A stretch of DNA of 64,000 nt from Methylobacterium segetis. Its GTDB lineage: Bacteria > Pseudomonadota > Alphaproteobacteria > Rhizobiales > Beijerinckiaceae. The translations under genes were made by a program, and so were the position numbers. Position 1 is the first letter of the stretch, and the number at the start of each line of letters is the position of its first letter. This document shows positions 27,857 to 36,227 of this stretch, in pieces. The stretch is from positions 1-64,000 of the forward strand of contig NZ_SMNT01000004.1 in the NCBI RefSeq assembly GCF_004348265.1. Reading direction: 5' to 3'. The notes beneath the pieces were generated by a model. That model worked only from the letters and a program-made list of their open reading frames with translations, had not been told where the DNA came from and made no database searches.

Positions 27857-28414
27857 ATGACGAGGCAAGAGGCGGATCTGGCGGGAGCTGCCGAGGCTCC
27901 GATGGGCGCGCAGGCGGACCGGGCCGGGACCGCCAGCGACGACCTGATCGAGCTGCTGTTCTTCGCCTACCGGGATTTCGTCGGCGATCCGGACCGGATC
28001 CTCGCCGAGTACGGCTTCGGACGGGCGCATCACCGGGTGCTGCATTTCGTCGACCGCTATCCCGGTCTCACGATCGCCGAACTCCTCGATATCCTGCGGA
28101 TCACCAAGCAGAGCCTCAACCGGGTGCTCAAGGATCTGATCGAGCAGGGCTACATCGAGCAGAAGACCGGCACGAGCGACCGGCGCCAGCGGCTCCTGTT
28201 CTGCAGCCGCGCCGGCGCCGACCTCGCGGCCGACCTCACCCGCGTCCAGGCCCGGCGCTTGGCCCGCGCCCTCGCCGACCCGGTCGAGGCGGGCGAGACG
28301 CTGCCGTCGGGTGCCTCGACCTCGGCCCACAGCTTCCTCCTCTCCATGATCGAGCCCGACGAGCGCGCCGCGGTGCGCCGCCTGATGGCCCGGCGCACGA
28401 AAGGGGCCGCCTGA
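27857..28414 (+). CDS. MarR-family transcriptional regulator, PetP-like
   Basis: 185 residues from the ATG at 27857. An in-frame ATG at 27806 would add 17 residues but lies in the promoter region. The winged-helix core is seen at AHHRVLHFVDRYPGLTIAELLDILRITKQSLNRVLKDLIEQGYIEQK. The DLIELLFFAYRDFVGDPDRILAEYGFGRAHHR lead and the order MarR, OmpR-type regulator, EnvZ-type kinase match PetP/PetR of Rhodobacter capsulatus, which controls respiratory cytochrome expression. Assignment as PetP is by context and family likeness. It overlaps the regulator gene by one base (TGATG). Confidence 0.85.
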   Translation: MTRQEADLAGAAEAPMGAQADRAGTASDDLIELLFFAYRDFVGDPDRILAEYGFGRAHHRVLHFVDRYPGLTIAELLDILRITKQSLNRVLKDLIEQGYIEQKTGTSDRRQRLLFCSRAGADLAADLTRVQARRLARALADPVEAGETLPSGASTSAHSFLLSMIEPDERAAVRRLMARRTKGAA

Positions 28415-29133
28415 TGAGCGCCACGGCTTCCGGATCGCGCTGCGAGCTCTCGGACCAAGCACCCCACGTCCTCGTGGTCGACGACGACCGTCGCGTGCGC
28501 GAACTCCTCTCCCGCTACCTGTTCGAGCAGGGCTTCCGCGTCACCGCCGCGGCGAACGCCGCCGAGGCCCGGGCCAAGGCCCAGAGCCTCGTCTTCGACG
28601 CGATGGTCCTCGACGTGATGATGCCGGGCGAGAGCGGCTTCGACTACGCCCGCAAGGTCCGCGAGACCTCGCGGGTTCCGATCCTGATGCTGACGGCCCG
28701 CTCCAACACCAACGATCGGGTGACGGGCCTGGAGATCGGCGCCGACGATTACCTGCCGAAGCCCTTCGAGCCCCGCGAGTTGATCCTGCGGCTGAACAAC
28801 ATCATCAACCGCAACGCCGGCCCGCGCCGGGACGCAGGGGGCGAGACCGTGACCTTCGGGCCCTTCTCCTACAGGCTCGACCGGGGCGAGTTGCGCCGGG
28901 AGGACGAGATGATCCGCATCACCGAGCGCGAGCGCGAGATCCTGACGATCCTCGCGGCGGCGGGGGGCGCCAATGTCGAGCGCGAGGCGCTCGCGGGCAA
29001 TGGGGGTGCCGCGGCCGAGCGCACCATCGACGTCCAGATCAACCGGCTCCGCCGCAAGACGGAGGTCGACCCGGCCAACCCCACCTTCCTGCAGACGGTC
29101 CGCGGCGTCGGCTACCGCCTGGCCGTCGACTGA
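28414..29133 (+). CDS. OmpR-family response regulator, PetR-like
   Basis: A 239-residue two-domain regulator. The receiver domain has acidic residues D23-D25, the phosphoacceptor D67 (VLDVMMPG) and K in LPKPFEP. The C-terminal winged-helix domain ends in NRLRRKTEVDPANPTFLQTVRGVGYRLAVD. It is translationally coupled to the MarR gene and lies eight bases before the kinase gene, so kinase and regulator should form one phosphorelay. The target genes are not shown here; PetR in Rhodobacter activates cytochrome bc1 genes. Confidence 0.93.
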   Translation: MSATASGSRCELSDQAPHVLVVDDDRRVRELLSRYLFEQGFRVTAAANAAEARAKAQSLVFDAMVLDVMMPGESGFDYARKVRETSRVPILMLTARSNTNDRVTGLEIGADDYLPKPFEPRELILRLNNIINRNAGPRRDAGGETVTFGPFSYRLDRGELRREDEMIRITEREREILTILAAAGGANVEREALAGNGGAAAERTIDVQINRLRRKTEVDPANPTFLQTVRGVGYRLAVD

Positions 29134-29141
29134 CGGGCGCG

Positions 29142-30569
29142 ATGAACGCGCAGGATCCCGACCTCGCGCGACAGGCGGATCTCGCCCGGCAGCAGGATGC
29201 CGGGCGCGAGGCCCGGCCGCCGGGCGTGCGGCGACCGAGGACCCTGTGGAAGCGCTTCTCCCGGGCCATCGGCGACGCCCTGCCGAAGGGCCTCTACGCC
29301 CGCTCGCTGATCATCATCATCGCGCCCGTCGTCCTGCTCCAGTCGGTGATCGCCTACACCTTCATGGAGCGGCACTGGCAGCTCGTGACGAAGCGTCTGT
29401 CATCGGCGGTGACGGCCGACATCGCCGCCCTGATCGACATCTACGAGAGCTACCCGCAGACCAGGGACGCCGAGACCCTGACCCGGATCGCGAGCGAGCG
29501 CCTCAGCCTCGATCTCGACATCCTGAAGGGCGCCAAGCTCCCGGTGCCGGGGCCGAGGCCCTTCTTCTCGATCCTCGACGAGGCGCTCTCCGACGAGATC
29601 AAGCGCCAGATCGGGCGCCCCTTCTGGATCGATACGGTGGGACGCTCGAACCTCATCGAGATCCGCGTCGCGATCCCCGACGGAGTGATGCGGATCACGG
29701 CGCGGCGGAGCCAGGCCTACGCCTCGAACTCCCACATCTTCCTCGTCTGGATGATCGGCTCGTCGATGGTGCTCCTCGGCGTCGCGATCCTGTTCCTGCG
29801 CAACCAGATCAAGCCGATCCTGCGGCTCGCCGCGGTGGCCGAGGGATTCGGCAAGGGCCGCGACATCGAGTTCCGGCCCCGGGGCGCCCGCGAGGTGCGG
29901 GCCGCGGGTCACGCCTTCATCGAGATGAAGCGGCGCATCGAGCGGGCGATGGAGCAGCGCACGACGATGCTGAACGGGGTCAGCCACGACCTGCGCACCA
30001 TCATCACCCGCTTCAAGCTCTCGCTCGCCCTCGTTGATCAGACGCCGGAGGTCGAGGACCTTTCCCGCGACGTCGACGAGATGAGCCGGATGCTGGAGGG
30101 CTACCTCGCCTTCGCCCGGGGCGACTCCGCCGAGCCCGCCGCCCCCACCGACATGCGGGCGCTCCTGGAGGATCTGCGCACGGACGTCGAGCGCCTGGGC
30201 GCACACGTCGCCGCGGTCGAGCTGTCCGGGTCGCCCCTCGTCACCGTGCGGCCGGATTCCCTGCGGCGCTGCCTGTTCAACCTCGCTGCCAACGCCGCAC
30301 GCTACGGAGAGACGGTGGCGATCTCCGCCCGCGAGGAGGACCGCGCCTTCCTGGTCTCGATCGACGACGACGGGCCTGGCATCCCCCCAGAGAGCCGCGA
30401 GGAGGTGTTCAAGCCCTTCGTGCGCCTCGACGACGCCCGCCAGGACGCGGGCGGATCCGGCCTCGGCCTCGCCATCGCCCGCGATATCGCCCGCGCCCAT
30501 GGCGGCGACGTGACCCTTCAGGAGAGCCCGCTCGGCGGATTGCGCGCGACCGTTCGCATCCCGGCTTGA
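29142..30569 (+). CDS. EnvZ-type sensor histidine kinase
   Basis: A 475-residue membrane kinase. TM1 is about 55-75 (SLIIIIAPVVLLQSVIAYTFM) and TM2 about 199-219, with a periplasmic sensor of about 120 residues between them. HAMP is about 221-272, the phosphoacceptor H282 lies in NGVSHDLRTIITRFKLSL, and the ATPase domain has N, G1 (DDDGPGIP) and G2 (GGSGLGLAIARDI) boxes. The usual proline of the H-box (HDLRTP) is replaced by isoleucine, a variation I believe is shared by close alphaproteobacterial relatives. It should phosphorylate the regulator encoded just upstream. The periplasmic signal is unknown. Confidence 0.92.
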   Translation: MNAQDPDLARQADLARQQDAGREARPPGVRRPRTLWKRFSRAIGDALPKGLYARSLIIIIAPVVLLQSVIAYTFMERHWQLVTKRLSSAVTADIAALIDIYESYPQTRDAETLTRIASERLSLDLDILKGAKLPVPGPRPFFSILDEALSDEIKRQIGRPFWIDTVGRSNLIEIRVAIPDGVMRITARRSQAYASNSHIFLVWMIGSSMVLLGVAILFLRNQIKPILRLAAVAEGFGKGRDIEFRPRGAREVRAAGHAFIEMKRRIERAMEQRTTMLNGVSHDLRTIITRFKLSLALVDQTPEVEDLSRDVDEMSRMLEGYLAFARGDSAEPAAPTDMRALLEDLRTDVERLGAHVAAVELSGSPLVTVRPDSLRRCLFNLAANAARYGETVAISAREEDRAFLVSIDDDGPGIPPESREEVFKPFVRLDDARQDAGGSGLGLAIARDIARAHGGDVTLQESPLGGLRATVRIPA

Positions 30570-30573
30570 GGAT

Positions 30574-30596
30574 GGCGCGCGGGGGCTCGGCGCGCC
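30574..30596 (+). terminator. Weak hairpin after the kinase gene
   Basis: GGCGCGC, nine bases, GCGCGCC, followed by TTCA. It lies five bases past the kinase stop. Stem strength is good but the U-tract is poor, so termination is uncertain. Confidence 0.35.
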
Positions 30597-30745
30597 TTCA
30601 CCACGTCGAGCGAGCCCGCTTGCCCAGGTGTTCCCGCATGCTAAACACCGAGGTCTTCCGCTAACCGTGACGAGGGTGGCGGCACAGGCCGGCTGCGGCC
30701 CTGAATTGATGCAGATTAATTATCGCACCCTCGTCTGTGCGCGGT

Positions 30746-32587
30746 ATGGAAATGCTTTCGAGCGCGTTGAAGGTGCCGCCGATCGATTTCTCGCTGATTT
30801 TCTCGCATTCGCCGAATCCTTACGTCCTGCTCGACACCCGCTTCGCCCTCGTCGACATGAACGACGCCTACCTGCGGGTGACGATGCGCGAGCGCGCCGA
30901 ACTCGTCGGCAGGAGCATGTTCGAGGCCTTCCCGAGCGACGGCGGCGCTGACGTCCTGCGCGCCTCGCTCGAGCGCGTCCTCGAGACGGGACAAGTCGAT
31001 CACCTGCCCCTGATCCGCTACGACATCGCGCGCCCGGAGGGCGGTTTCGAGGAGCGCTACTGGAGCGCCACGCACACGCCGCTTCTCGATGCCTCGGGCG
31101 CCGTCGCCCTCATCCTGCAGCACACGGTGGACGTGACCGAACTGCACCGGTTGCGCAGCCGCGGGCCCGAGAACGCGCCGGGCGTCGTCGCGCGGATCGA
31201 GACGGACGTGTTTCACCGGGCAGAGGCCGTCTCCCACACCAACCGGCTGCTCGATGCCGAGCGCCTGCGCCTGCGCAGCCTGTTCGATCAGGCCCCCGGC
31301 TTCATGGCCGTGCTCACGGGACCGAGCCACGTCTTCGAACTCGCCAACGCGGCCTATCTCGACATCGTCGGCGCGCGCGACCTGATCGGCCTGAGCGTCC
31401 GCGAGGCGCTGCCGGAACTGGAGGATCAGGCGTTCTTCCTCCTCCTCGACGAGGTCTACCGGACCGGACGACCCTTCATCGGGCGGGCGCAGCCCATCAC
31501 ACTCCACCGCGGTAGCGCGGCCGAGCGGACGCTGTTCCACCTCGACTTCATCTACCAGCCCATCATCGACGCCTCGGGCACGGTGACGGGCATCTTCGTG
31601 CAGGGGCACGACGTCACCGAGCGGCTGCGGGCGGAGGAGGCGCTCGCCGCGTCCCACAGCCAGATGCGCGAGATCCTCGAGACGATCTCGGAGGCCTTCT
31701 ACGCGATCGACCCGCAGGACCGCTTCACCTACGTCAACCGCAAGGCCGAGGAATTGTGGGGCCGCCCGCGGGACGGGCTGATCGGGCAGGTCATCTGGGA
31801 CGTGTTCGACCGGGCGCCCGACAGCGAGATCCGGCGGGCGCACCTGCGCGCTTCGGTGCTCGGCAGCGCGCAGCGCCTCGAATACTTCTCGGAGGCGCTC
31901 GGCGGCTGGGTCGAGAGCAGCATCTATCCGGGCCCGACCGGCCTGTCCGTGTTCTTCCGCGACATCACCGAGCGCCACCGCAACGAGGAGCGGCGGCAGC
32001 TGATGGTGAACGAGCTGAATCACCGCGTGAAGAATTCCCTCGCCGTCGTCCAGGGCATCGCCAGCCAGACCCTGCGGGCCGCCCGCGACCTCGACCAGGC
32101 GAGAAGCGACCTGACCGCGCGCCTCGTGGCGCTGGCGCGCGCCCACGACCTCCTCACCAGCGAGAGTTGGGAAGGGGCCGACCTCGCCGAGGTGGTGCGC
32201 GCGACGCTCGAGGGCGGGCTCGGCGTGCAGGGCCGGCAGGTGGTGACCTCGGGCCCCTCCCTCCGTCTCAGCCCGAACGCCGCCCTTTCGCTGGCCCTGG
32301 CGCTGCACGAACTCGCCACCAACGCCATCAAGTACGGGGCCCTCTCGGTGGAGGCGGGGCGGGTCGAGATATCCTGGGCGATCGATCCGCCCATTGACGC
32401 CGCGACCGTCGAGCGAGGCCTGCGCCTGTCCTGGACGGAGCGCGACGGCCCGCCGGTCACCGCGCCGCTCCGCCGCGGCTTCGGATCGCGCCTTCTTCAG
32501 CGCGGCCTCGCTGCGGAGCTGCACGGCACCGTCGACCTCGCCTTCGAGCCGGACGGCGTCGTCTGCCGTATCGAGGCCCTGGTCTGA
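30746..32587 (+). CDS. PAS-domain HWE histidine kinase
   Basis: 613 residues with no membrane helices, so cytoplasmic. Three PAS domains are seen: one starting near residue 15 (FSLIFSHSPNPYVLLD), one near 180 (LFDQAPGFMAVLT), and one near 310 (ILETISEAFYAIDPQDRF). The HWE kinase core has the phosphoacceptor H426 in NELNHRVKNSLAVVQGIA and the N-box LALALHELATNAIKYGALS. HWE kinases are typical of rhizobia and relatives and often sense light or redox through PAS domains. No cofactor cysteine or other ligand motif was recognised. No response regulator lies next to it, apart from the PetR-like one upstream, which is paired with its own kinase. A GTG nine bases upstream is an alternative start. Confidence 0.93.
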   Translation: MEMLSSALKVPPIDFSLIFSHSPNPYVLLDTRFALVDMNDAYLRVTMRERAELVGRSMFEAFPSDGGADVLRASLERVLETGQVDHLPLIRYDIARPEGGFEERYWSATHTPLLDASGAVALILQHTVDVTELHRLRSRGPENAPGVVARIETDVFHRAEAVSHTNRLLDAERLRLRSLFDQAPGFMAVLTGPSHVFELANAAYLDIVGARDLIGLSVREALPELEDQAFFLLLDEVYRTGRPFIGRAQPITLHRGSAAERTLFHLDFIYQPIIDASGTVTGIFVQGHDVTERLRAEEALAASHSQMREILETISEAFYAIDPQDRFTYVNRKAEELWGRPRDGLIGQVIWDVFDRAPDSEIRRAHLRASVLGSAQRLEYFSEALGGWVESSIYPGPTGLSVFFRDITERHRNEERRQLMVNELNHRVKNSLAVVQGIASQTLRAARDLDQARSDLTARLVALARAHDLLTSESWEGADLAEVVRATLEGGLGVQGRQVVTSGPSLRLSPNAALSLALALHELATNAIKYGALSVEAGRVEISWAIDPPIDAATVERGLRLSWTERDGPPVTAPLRRGFGSRLLQRGLAAELHGTVDLAFEPDGVVCRIEALV

Positions 32588-32603
32588 GGGACCTCGATAC
32601 GGC

Positions 32604-32846
32604 TCAGTCGCAGCGCTCGCGACGGACCGTCGTGGTGGAACCGTCCTCCTCGGTCCGCGTGACCGTTCGCGTCTCGCAGCCGGGCTCCCGCTCGACGGGC
32701 ACGACACGGCGTTCGACCACCACGGGATCGCGCTCGATCACCACGGCGCGCGGGGGCGCCTCCCGCTCGATGATGGTGGTCTGGGCCGCAGCGGCACCGG
32801 CCGGGAGGCAGGCTGCGAGCGTCATGACGGCGAGGAACGGGCGCAT
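32604..32846 (-). CDS. Small secreted basic/acidic protein (80 residues)
   Basis: The ATG at 32846 opens a signal peptide (MRPFLAVMTLAACLPAGAAA, cut near AAAQ). The mature part is about 60 residues, with repeating Val/Glu/Arg beta-like runs (TTIIEREAPPRAVVIERDPVVVERRVV) and two cysteines near the C-terminus (GCETRT, RERCD) that could form a disulfide. The pattern is common among exported small proteins of Methylobacterium. The function is unknown. Confidence 0.65.
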   Translation of the reverse strand: MRPFLAVMTLAACLPAGAAAAQTTIIEREAPPRAVVIERDPVVVERRVVPVEREPGCETRTVTRTEEDGSTTTVRRERCD

Positions 32847-33222
32847 GGCATTCTCCTGATGGCATGAAGGGCAGCCCCGACGCCCGACCGTCCGGCCGAC
32901 GCTGAGCGCCGTGAGGTCGACGCTGGGGCTCGTCTCGGTCAAAGCAACGATGCGACGAGCGTAGCAGTTCCAAGGCTCGCGCGCCGGCGGCCGTGGTCAC
33001 ACCCCCGTCAGGCCACGATCGAGGGCTGCACGGAGGGCGAACAGCCACGCTGAAGCTCGATCAGATCTTCGTGTGCCGGGCCGCACGGCGCGTCATATTC
33101 TCGCCGCTTCCCACCAATATTCGGGTTTCATTCACATCGCGTCGGGCAACAGGCCCAAAACCGATAAGGCTGACCGCCCCGGCGGGCTCGGCCGTGTCTC
33201 GATCGTCGTCCGAGGGGGTTCC
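32847..33222. other. 376-base divergent gap between two secreted-protein genes
   Basis: Contains the upstream regions of both flanking genes. Read on both strands, I find no open frame with a good ribosome site and no clear promoter or structured RNA. An A/T-richer stretch at about 33095-33140 is the likeliest promoter region for the rightward gene. Confidence 0.4.
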
Positions 33223-33612
33223 ATGACGAAGCTTGCCACCATTCTCGCGCTCAGCGCCGGCCTTCTCGCGCCGGCTCTGTCCACATCCCAGGCTGCGGAC
33301 GGTGGCAACTTCAACGGAACCTGGTCGGTGGAACTGGTGACCGAGAGCGGTCTCTGCGACAGCCGCTACAGCTACGCGGTCGCGGTGCAGGAGGGGCAGG
33401 TGCGCCTCGTCTCCGGCGGCGGCGCGCGGATGAGCGGGCATGTCGGCCCGGACGGCACGGTCGGCCTCAGCGTCTCGAACGGCACCGCGAGCGGCAACGT
33501 CTCGGGCCGCCTCCAGGCCCGCTCGGGCGGCGGCACTTGGAAGGTCTCGGCTCTCTGCTCGGGTCGCTGGACGGCCCGCCGCAACAGCTCGCAGGTCGCC
33601 CAGGCCGAGTGA
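33223..33612 (+). CDS. Secreted beta-rich hypothetical protein (129 residues)
   Basis: GAGGGGG precedes the ATG at 33223. Residues 1-25 form a signal peptide (LATILALSAGLLAPALSTS, cut near SQAAD). The mature part reads as a small beta-barrel: FNGTWSVELVTESGLCDSRYSYAVAVQEGQVRL, then repeated Gly/Ser-rich strands, and a CSGRWTARR ending. This pattern is frequent in periplasmic proteins of rhizobia, but the function is unknown. It is convergent with the SpoIIAA-like gene, with 12 bases between the stops. Confidence 0.75.
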   Translation: MTKLATILALSAGLLAPALSTSQAADGGNFNGTWSVELVTESGLCDSRYSYAVAVQEGQVRLVSGGGARMSGHVGPDGTVGLSVSNGTASGNVSGRLQARSGGGTWKVSALCSGRWTARRNSSQVAQAE

Positions 33613-33624
33613 GGCGCGAGCGCC

Positions 33625-33993
33625 TCAGGCCGCTCCGGCGAGCCAGCTGCGCGCCTCGTCGAGACGGGCGCGCTCGAACACCTTGATCTGCGCCGGAGAC
33701 ACGAAGCTGAAGGTCTCGGCGAGCGCCTTCAGCCATGTCGCGTCCGTGACCAGGGCGACGTGGCTCACCCCTTTCATCATCGACAGGCCGAAGCGCGGAT
33801 CCTTGAAGAAGGCCGCCGGCTCCATGCCCTGGAAGCTGCGGATATCCTCCAGGAGCTTGATCTTGCCGCCCCCGTCGAGATCGGCCTTCATCGCCGTCAT
33901 CACGGCGTTCATCTCCTCGTCGCTGATCTTCCCGTCGACGACGATCTCGGCGACGTTCGAATCCGCCTTCTTCTCGTAGCTCAGCACGTGCAC
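33625..33993 (-). CDS. SpoIIAA-like / STAS-fold protein
   Basis: A 122-residue single-domain protein of the SpoIIAA-like family: VAEIVVDGKISDEEMNAVMTAMKADL, GGKIKLLEDIRSFQGME, FGLSMMKGVSHVALVTDATWLKAL. The STAS-like fold can bind lipids or act in anti-sigma pathways, but this subfamily has no proven role. The canonical SpoIIAA phosphorylation serine is not evident. It is separated from priA by about 45 bases and is transcribed in the same direction. Confidence 0.8.
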   Translation of the reverse strand: MHVLSYEKKADSNVAEIVVDGKISDEEMNAVMTAMKADLDGGGKIKLLEDIRSFQGMEPAAFFKDPRFGLSMMKGVSHVALVTDATWLKALAETFSFVSPAQIKVFERARLDEARSWLAGAA

Positions 33994-34039
33994 GCTCCTT
34001 CTGGACCGTCGAACGACGACGAACAGGGCCTTTAGGTTC

Positions 34040-36199
34040 CTACAAAAAGCTCTGCGGGTCGACGTCGATCGCGACCTTGACGTTGCCGCGCACCTTCGGC
34101 CCCCGCGCGAGCCAGTCCCGCAGATAGGCCTGAAGGTCGATGGCGCGCTCCGTCTTGACGAGCAGCCGGAAGCGCCAGCGGCCTCGGATGAGCGCGAGCG
34201 GAGCCTCGGCCGGCCCGAGCACCGTGATCCCGGCGGGCGGATCGGCGACGCGGGCGAGCGCCTGCCCGTGGGCCTCCGCCGCCTCCCGCTCGTTCGCCGA
34301 GACGATCAGCGCCGCGAGACGCCCGAAGGGCGGAAGGCCCGCCGCCTCGCGGGCGGCGATCTCCTCGGCGTAGAAGCGCGCGGCATCGCCCGAGAGGAGG
34401 GCCGCGATCACCGGATGGTCCGGCTGGTAGGTCTGGACGAGGGCCCGGCCGGGCTTCTCGCCGCGTCCCGCGCGCCCCGTGACCTGCTGCAGCAATTGGA
34501 AGGTGCGCTCGGCCGCCCGGGGGTCGCCGCTGGTCAGGCCGATATCGGCGTCGAGCACGCCGACGAGGGTCAGGTGCGGGAAATTGTGGCCCTTGGCCAC
34601 GAGCTGCGTGCCGATGACGATGTCGCAGCCTCCCTCCGCGACGGTCTGCAATTCGGCGCGCAGGCGCTCGGCGCCGCCGGGGAAGTCGCTCGACAGGACG
34701 ACGATCCGCTGCTGCGGGAACAGCTCCGCCACCTCCTCGGCGATGCGCTCGACGCCCGGCCCGCAGGGGGTCAGATGATCGAAGGCGCCGCATTCCACGC
34801 AAGCCTCGGGCTTGCGCTCGGCGTAGCCGCACTGGTGGCAGACGAGCGCCCGGCGGAACCGATGCTCCACGAGCCAGGTCGAGCAGTTGCGGCACTGGTA
34901 GCGATGGCCGCAGGCGCGGCAGAGGGTGAGCGGCGCATACCCTCGGCGGTTGAGGAACAGGAGGGTCTGCTCGCCGGCCGCGAGGTTGTGCCTCACCGCA
35001 TCGATCATGGGAGGTGCCAGGAAGCGGCCGCGCTCGGGTTTGTCGAGGCGCATGTCGACCGCCCGGATATCGGGCAGGCGCCGGCCGCCGAAGCGCTCCG
35101 GCAGGACGACATGGCGGTAGCGGCCCTTCTCCGCGTTGACCCGCGTCTCGATGGAGGGCGTCGCGGAGGCGAGCACGACGGGGCAGCCCTCAAGCTTGCC
35201 CCGCACCACCGCCATGTCGCGGGCGTGGTAATGGACGCCGTCCTCCTGCTTGTAGGCGGATTCGTGCTCCTCATCGACGACGATGAGGCCGAGCCTGGAA
35301 AACGGCAGGAACAGAGCCGAGCGGGCTCCGACCACGACTGCGATCTCGCCCGCGGCGACGCCGGCGCGGATGCGCTCGCGCCGCTTGCCGCCGATGCCGG
35401 AATGCCAAGCCGCCGGGCGCACCCCGAACCGGGCCGCGAACCGGTCGAGGAATTGGGCCGTGAGCGCGATCTCGGGCATCAGGATCAGCGCCTGCCGCCC
35501 GGCGCGCACGCACGAGGCGACGCCCTCGAAATAGACCTCGGTCTTGCCCGAGCCCGTCACGCCTTCGAGGAGCGTCGCGCCGGGATCGCCCTCGGGCGGC
35601 AGCAAGTCCAGGGCGGCGGCCGCCTGCGCCTCCGAGAGAGGCACCCGCGGGTGGTCGAGATCCGGCGGACGCGCGACGGGCTCGGGCTCCAGTGCGACCG
35701 TCTCCAGGGCGCCGTCATCGATCAGCCCGTCGACGACGCTCATCGAGACGCCGGCCTCCTTCGCCAGCGCGGTCTTGCCCCGCAACGCGTTGTCGGCGGC
35801 CACCGCCATCACCTTGGTACGGGCGGCCGTGGCGCGGGCGGGTGGCCGCCCGGAGGCCCGCACGCCGACGCGCAGGCTCTCGCGGGCCGCGGCCTCGTCG
35901 GGCAGGCGCAAGGCCATCGCCAGCGCCGAGCCCTTCGGCGCGAGTGTGTAGCGGGCGAGCCAGTCGACGAGGCGGCGCAGGGGCTCGGACAGCGGTGGCA
36001 CGTCGAGCCGCCCCGTCACGGGCCGCAGGTTCGAGCCGGAGGCGCTATCAGCGACGCCCCAAACCACGCCGATCGTCTCGCGGGGCCCGAGCGGCACTTG
36101 CACCACGTCGCCCTCGGCGAGGCTCAAGCCCGCGGGCACGGCGTAGCTGTAGGCCGTGTCGAGGGCGAGCGGGATCAGGATCTCGGCGGTCTGGGGCAT
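34040..36199 (-). CDS. priA: Primosomal protein N' (replication restart helicase)
   Basis: 719 residues. N-terminal 3'-DNA-binding domain (ILIPLALDTAYSYAVPAG), then a superfamily 2 helicase core with Walker A GVTGSGKTEVYF and DEEH. The zinc region has eight cysteines (CRACGHRYQCRNCS ... CHQCGY ... CVECGAF), and helicase motifs V-VI follow (GTQLVAKGHNFPHLTLV, QQVTGRAGRG). It reloads the replicative helicase at stalled forks in the cytoplasm. Length and motifs are standard. Confidence 0.96.
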   Translation of the reverse strand: MPQTAEILIPLALDTAYSYAVPAGLSLAEGDVVQVPLGPRETIGVVWGVADSASGSNLRPVTGRLDVPPLSEPLRRLVDWLARYTLAPKGSALAMALRLPDEAAARESLRVGVRASGRPPARATAARTKVMAVAADNALRGKTALAKEAGVSMSVVDGLIDDGALETVALEPEPVARPPDLDHPRVPLSEAQAAAALDLLPPEGDPGATLLEGVTGSGKTEVYFEGVASCVRAGRQALILMPEIALTAQFLDRFAARFGVRPAAWHSGIGGKRRERIRAGVAAGEIAVVVGARSALFLPFSRLGLIVVDEEHESAYKQEDGVHYHARDMAVVRGKLEGCPVVLASATPSIETRVNAEKGRYRHVVLPERFGGRRLPDIRAVDMRLDKPERGRFLAPPMIDAVRHNLAAGEQTLLFLNRRGYAPLTLCRACGHRYQCRNCSTWLVEHRFRRALVCHQCGYAERKPEACVECGAFDHLTPCGPGVERIAEEVAELFPQQRIVVLSSDFPGGAERLRAELQTVAEGGCDIVIGTQLVAKGHNFPHLTLVGVLDADIGLTSGDPRAAERTFQLLQQVTGRAGRGEKPGRALVQTYQPDHPVIAALLSGDAARFYAEEIAAREAAGLPPFGRLAALIVSANEREAAEAHGQALARVADPPAGITVLGPAEAPLALIRGRWRFRLLVKTERAIDLQAYLRDWLARGPKVRGNVKVAIDVDPQSFL

Positions 36200-36227
36200 C
36201 GGGTCCGGGACGTGTCTGCCGTTTGTT

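Noticed and set aside
28973-30037. 354-codon plus-strand frame across the response regulator and kinase
   Set aside because: Out-of-frame shadow of two well-supported genes.
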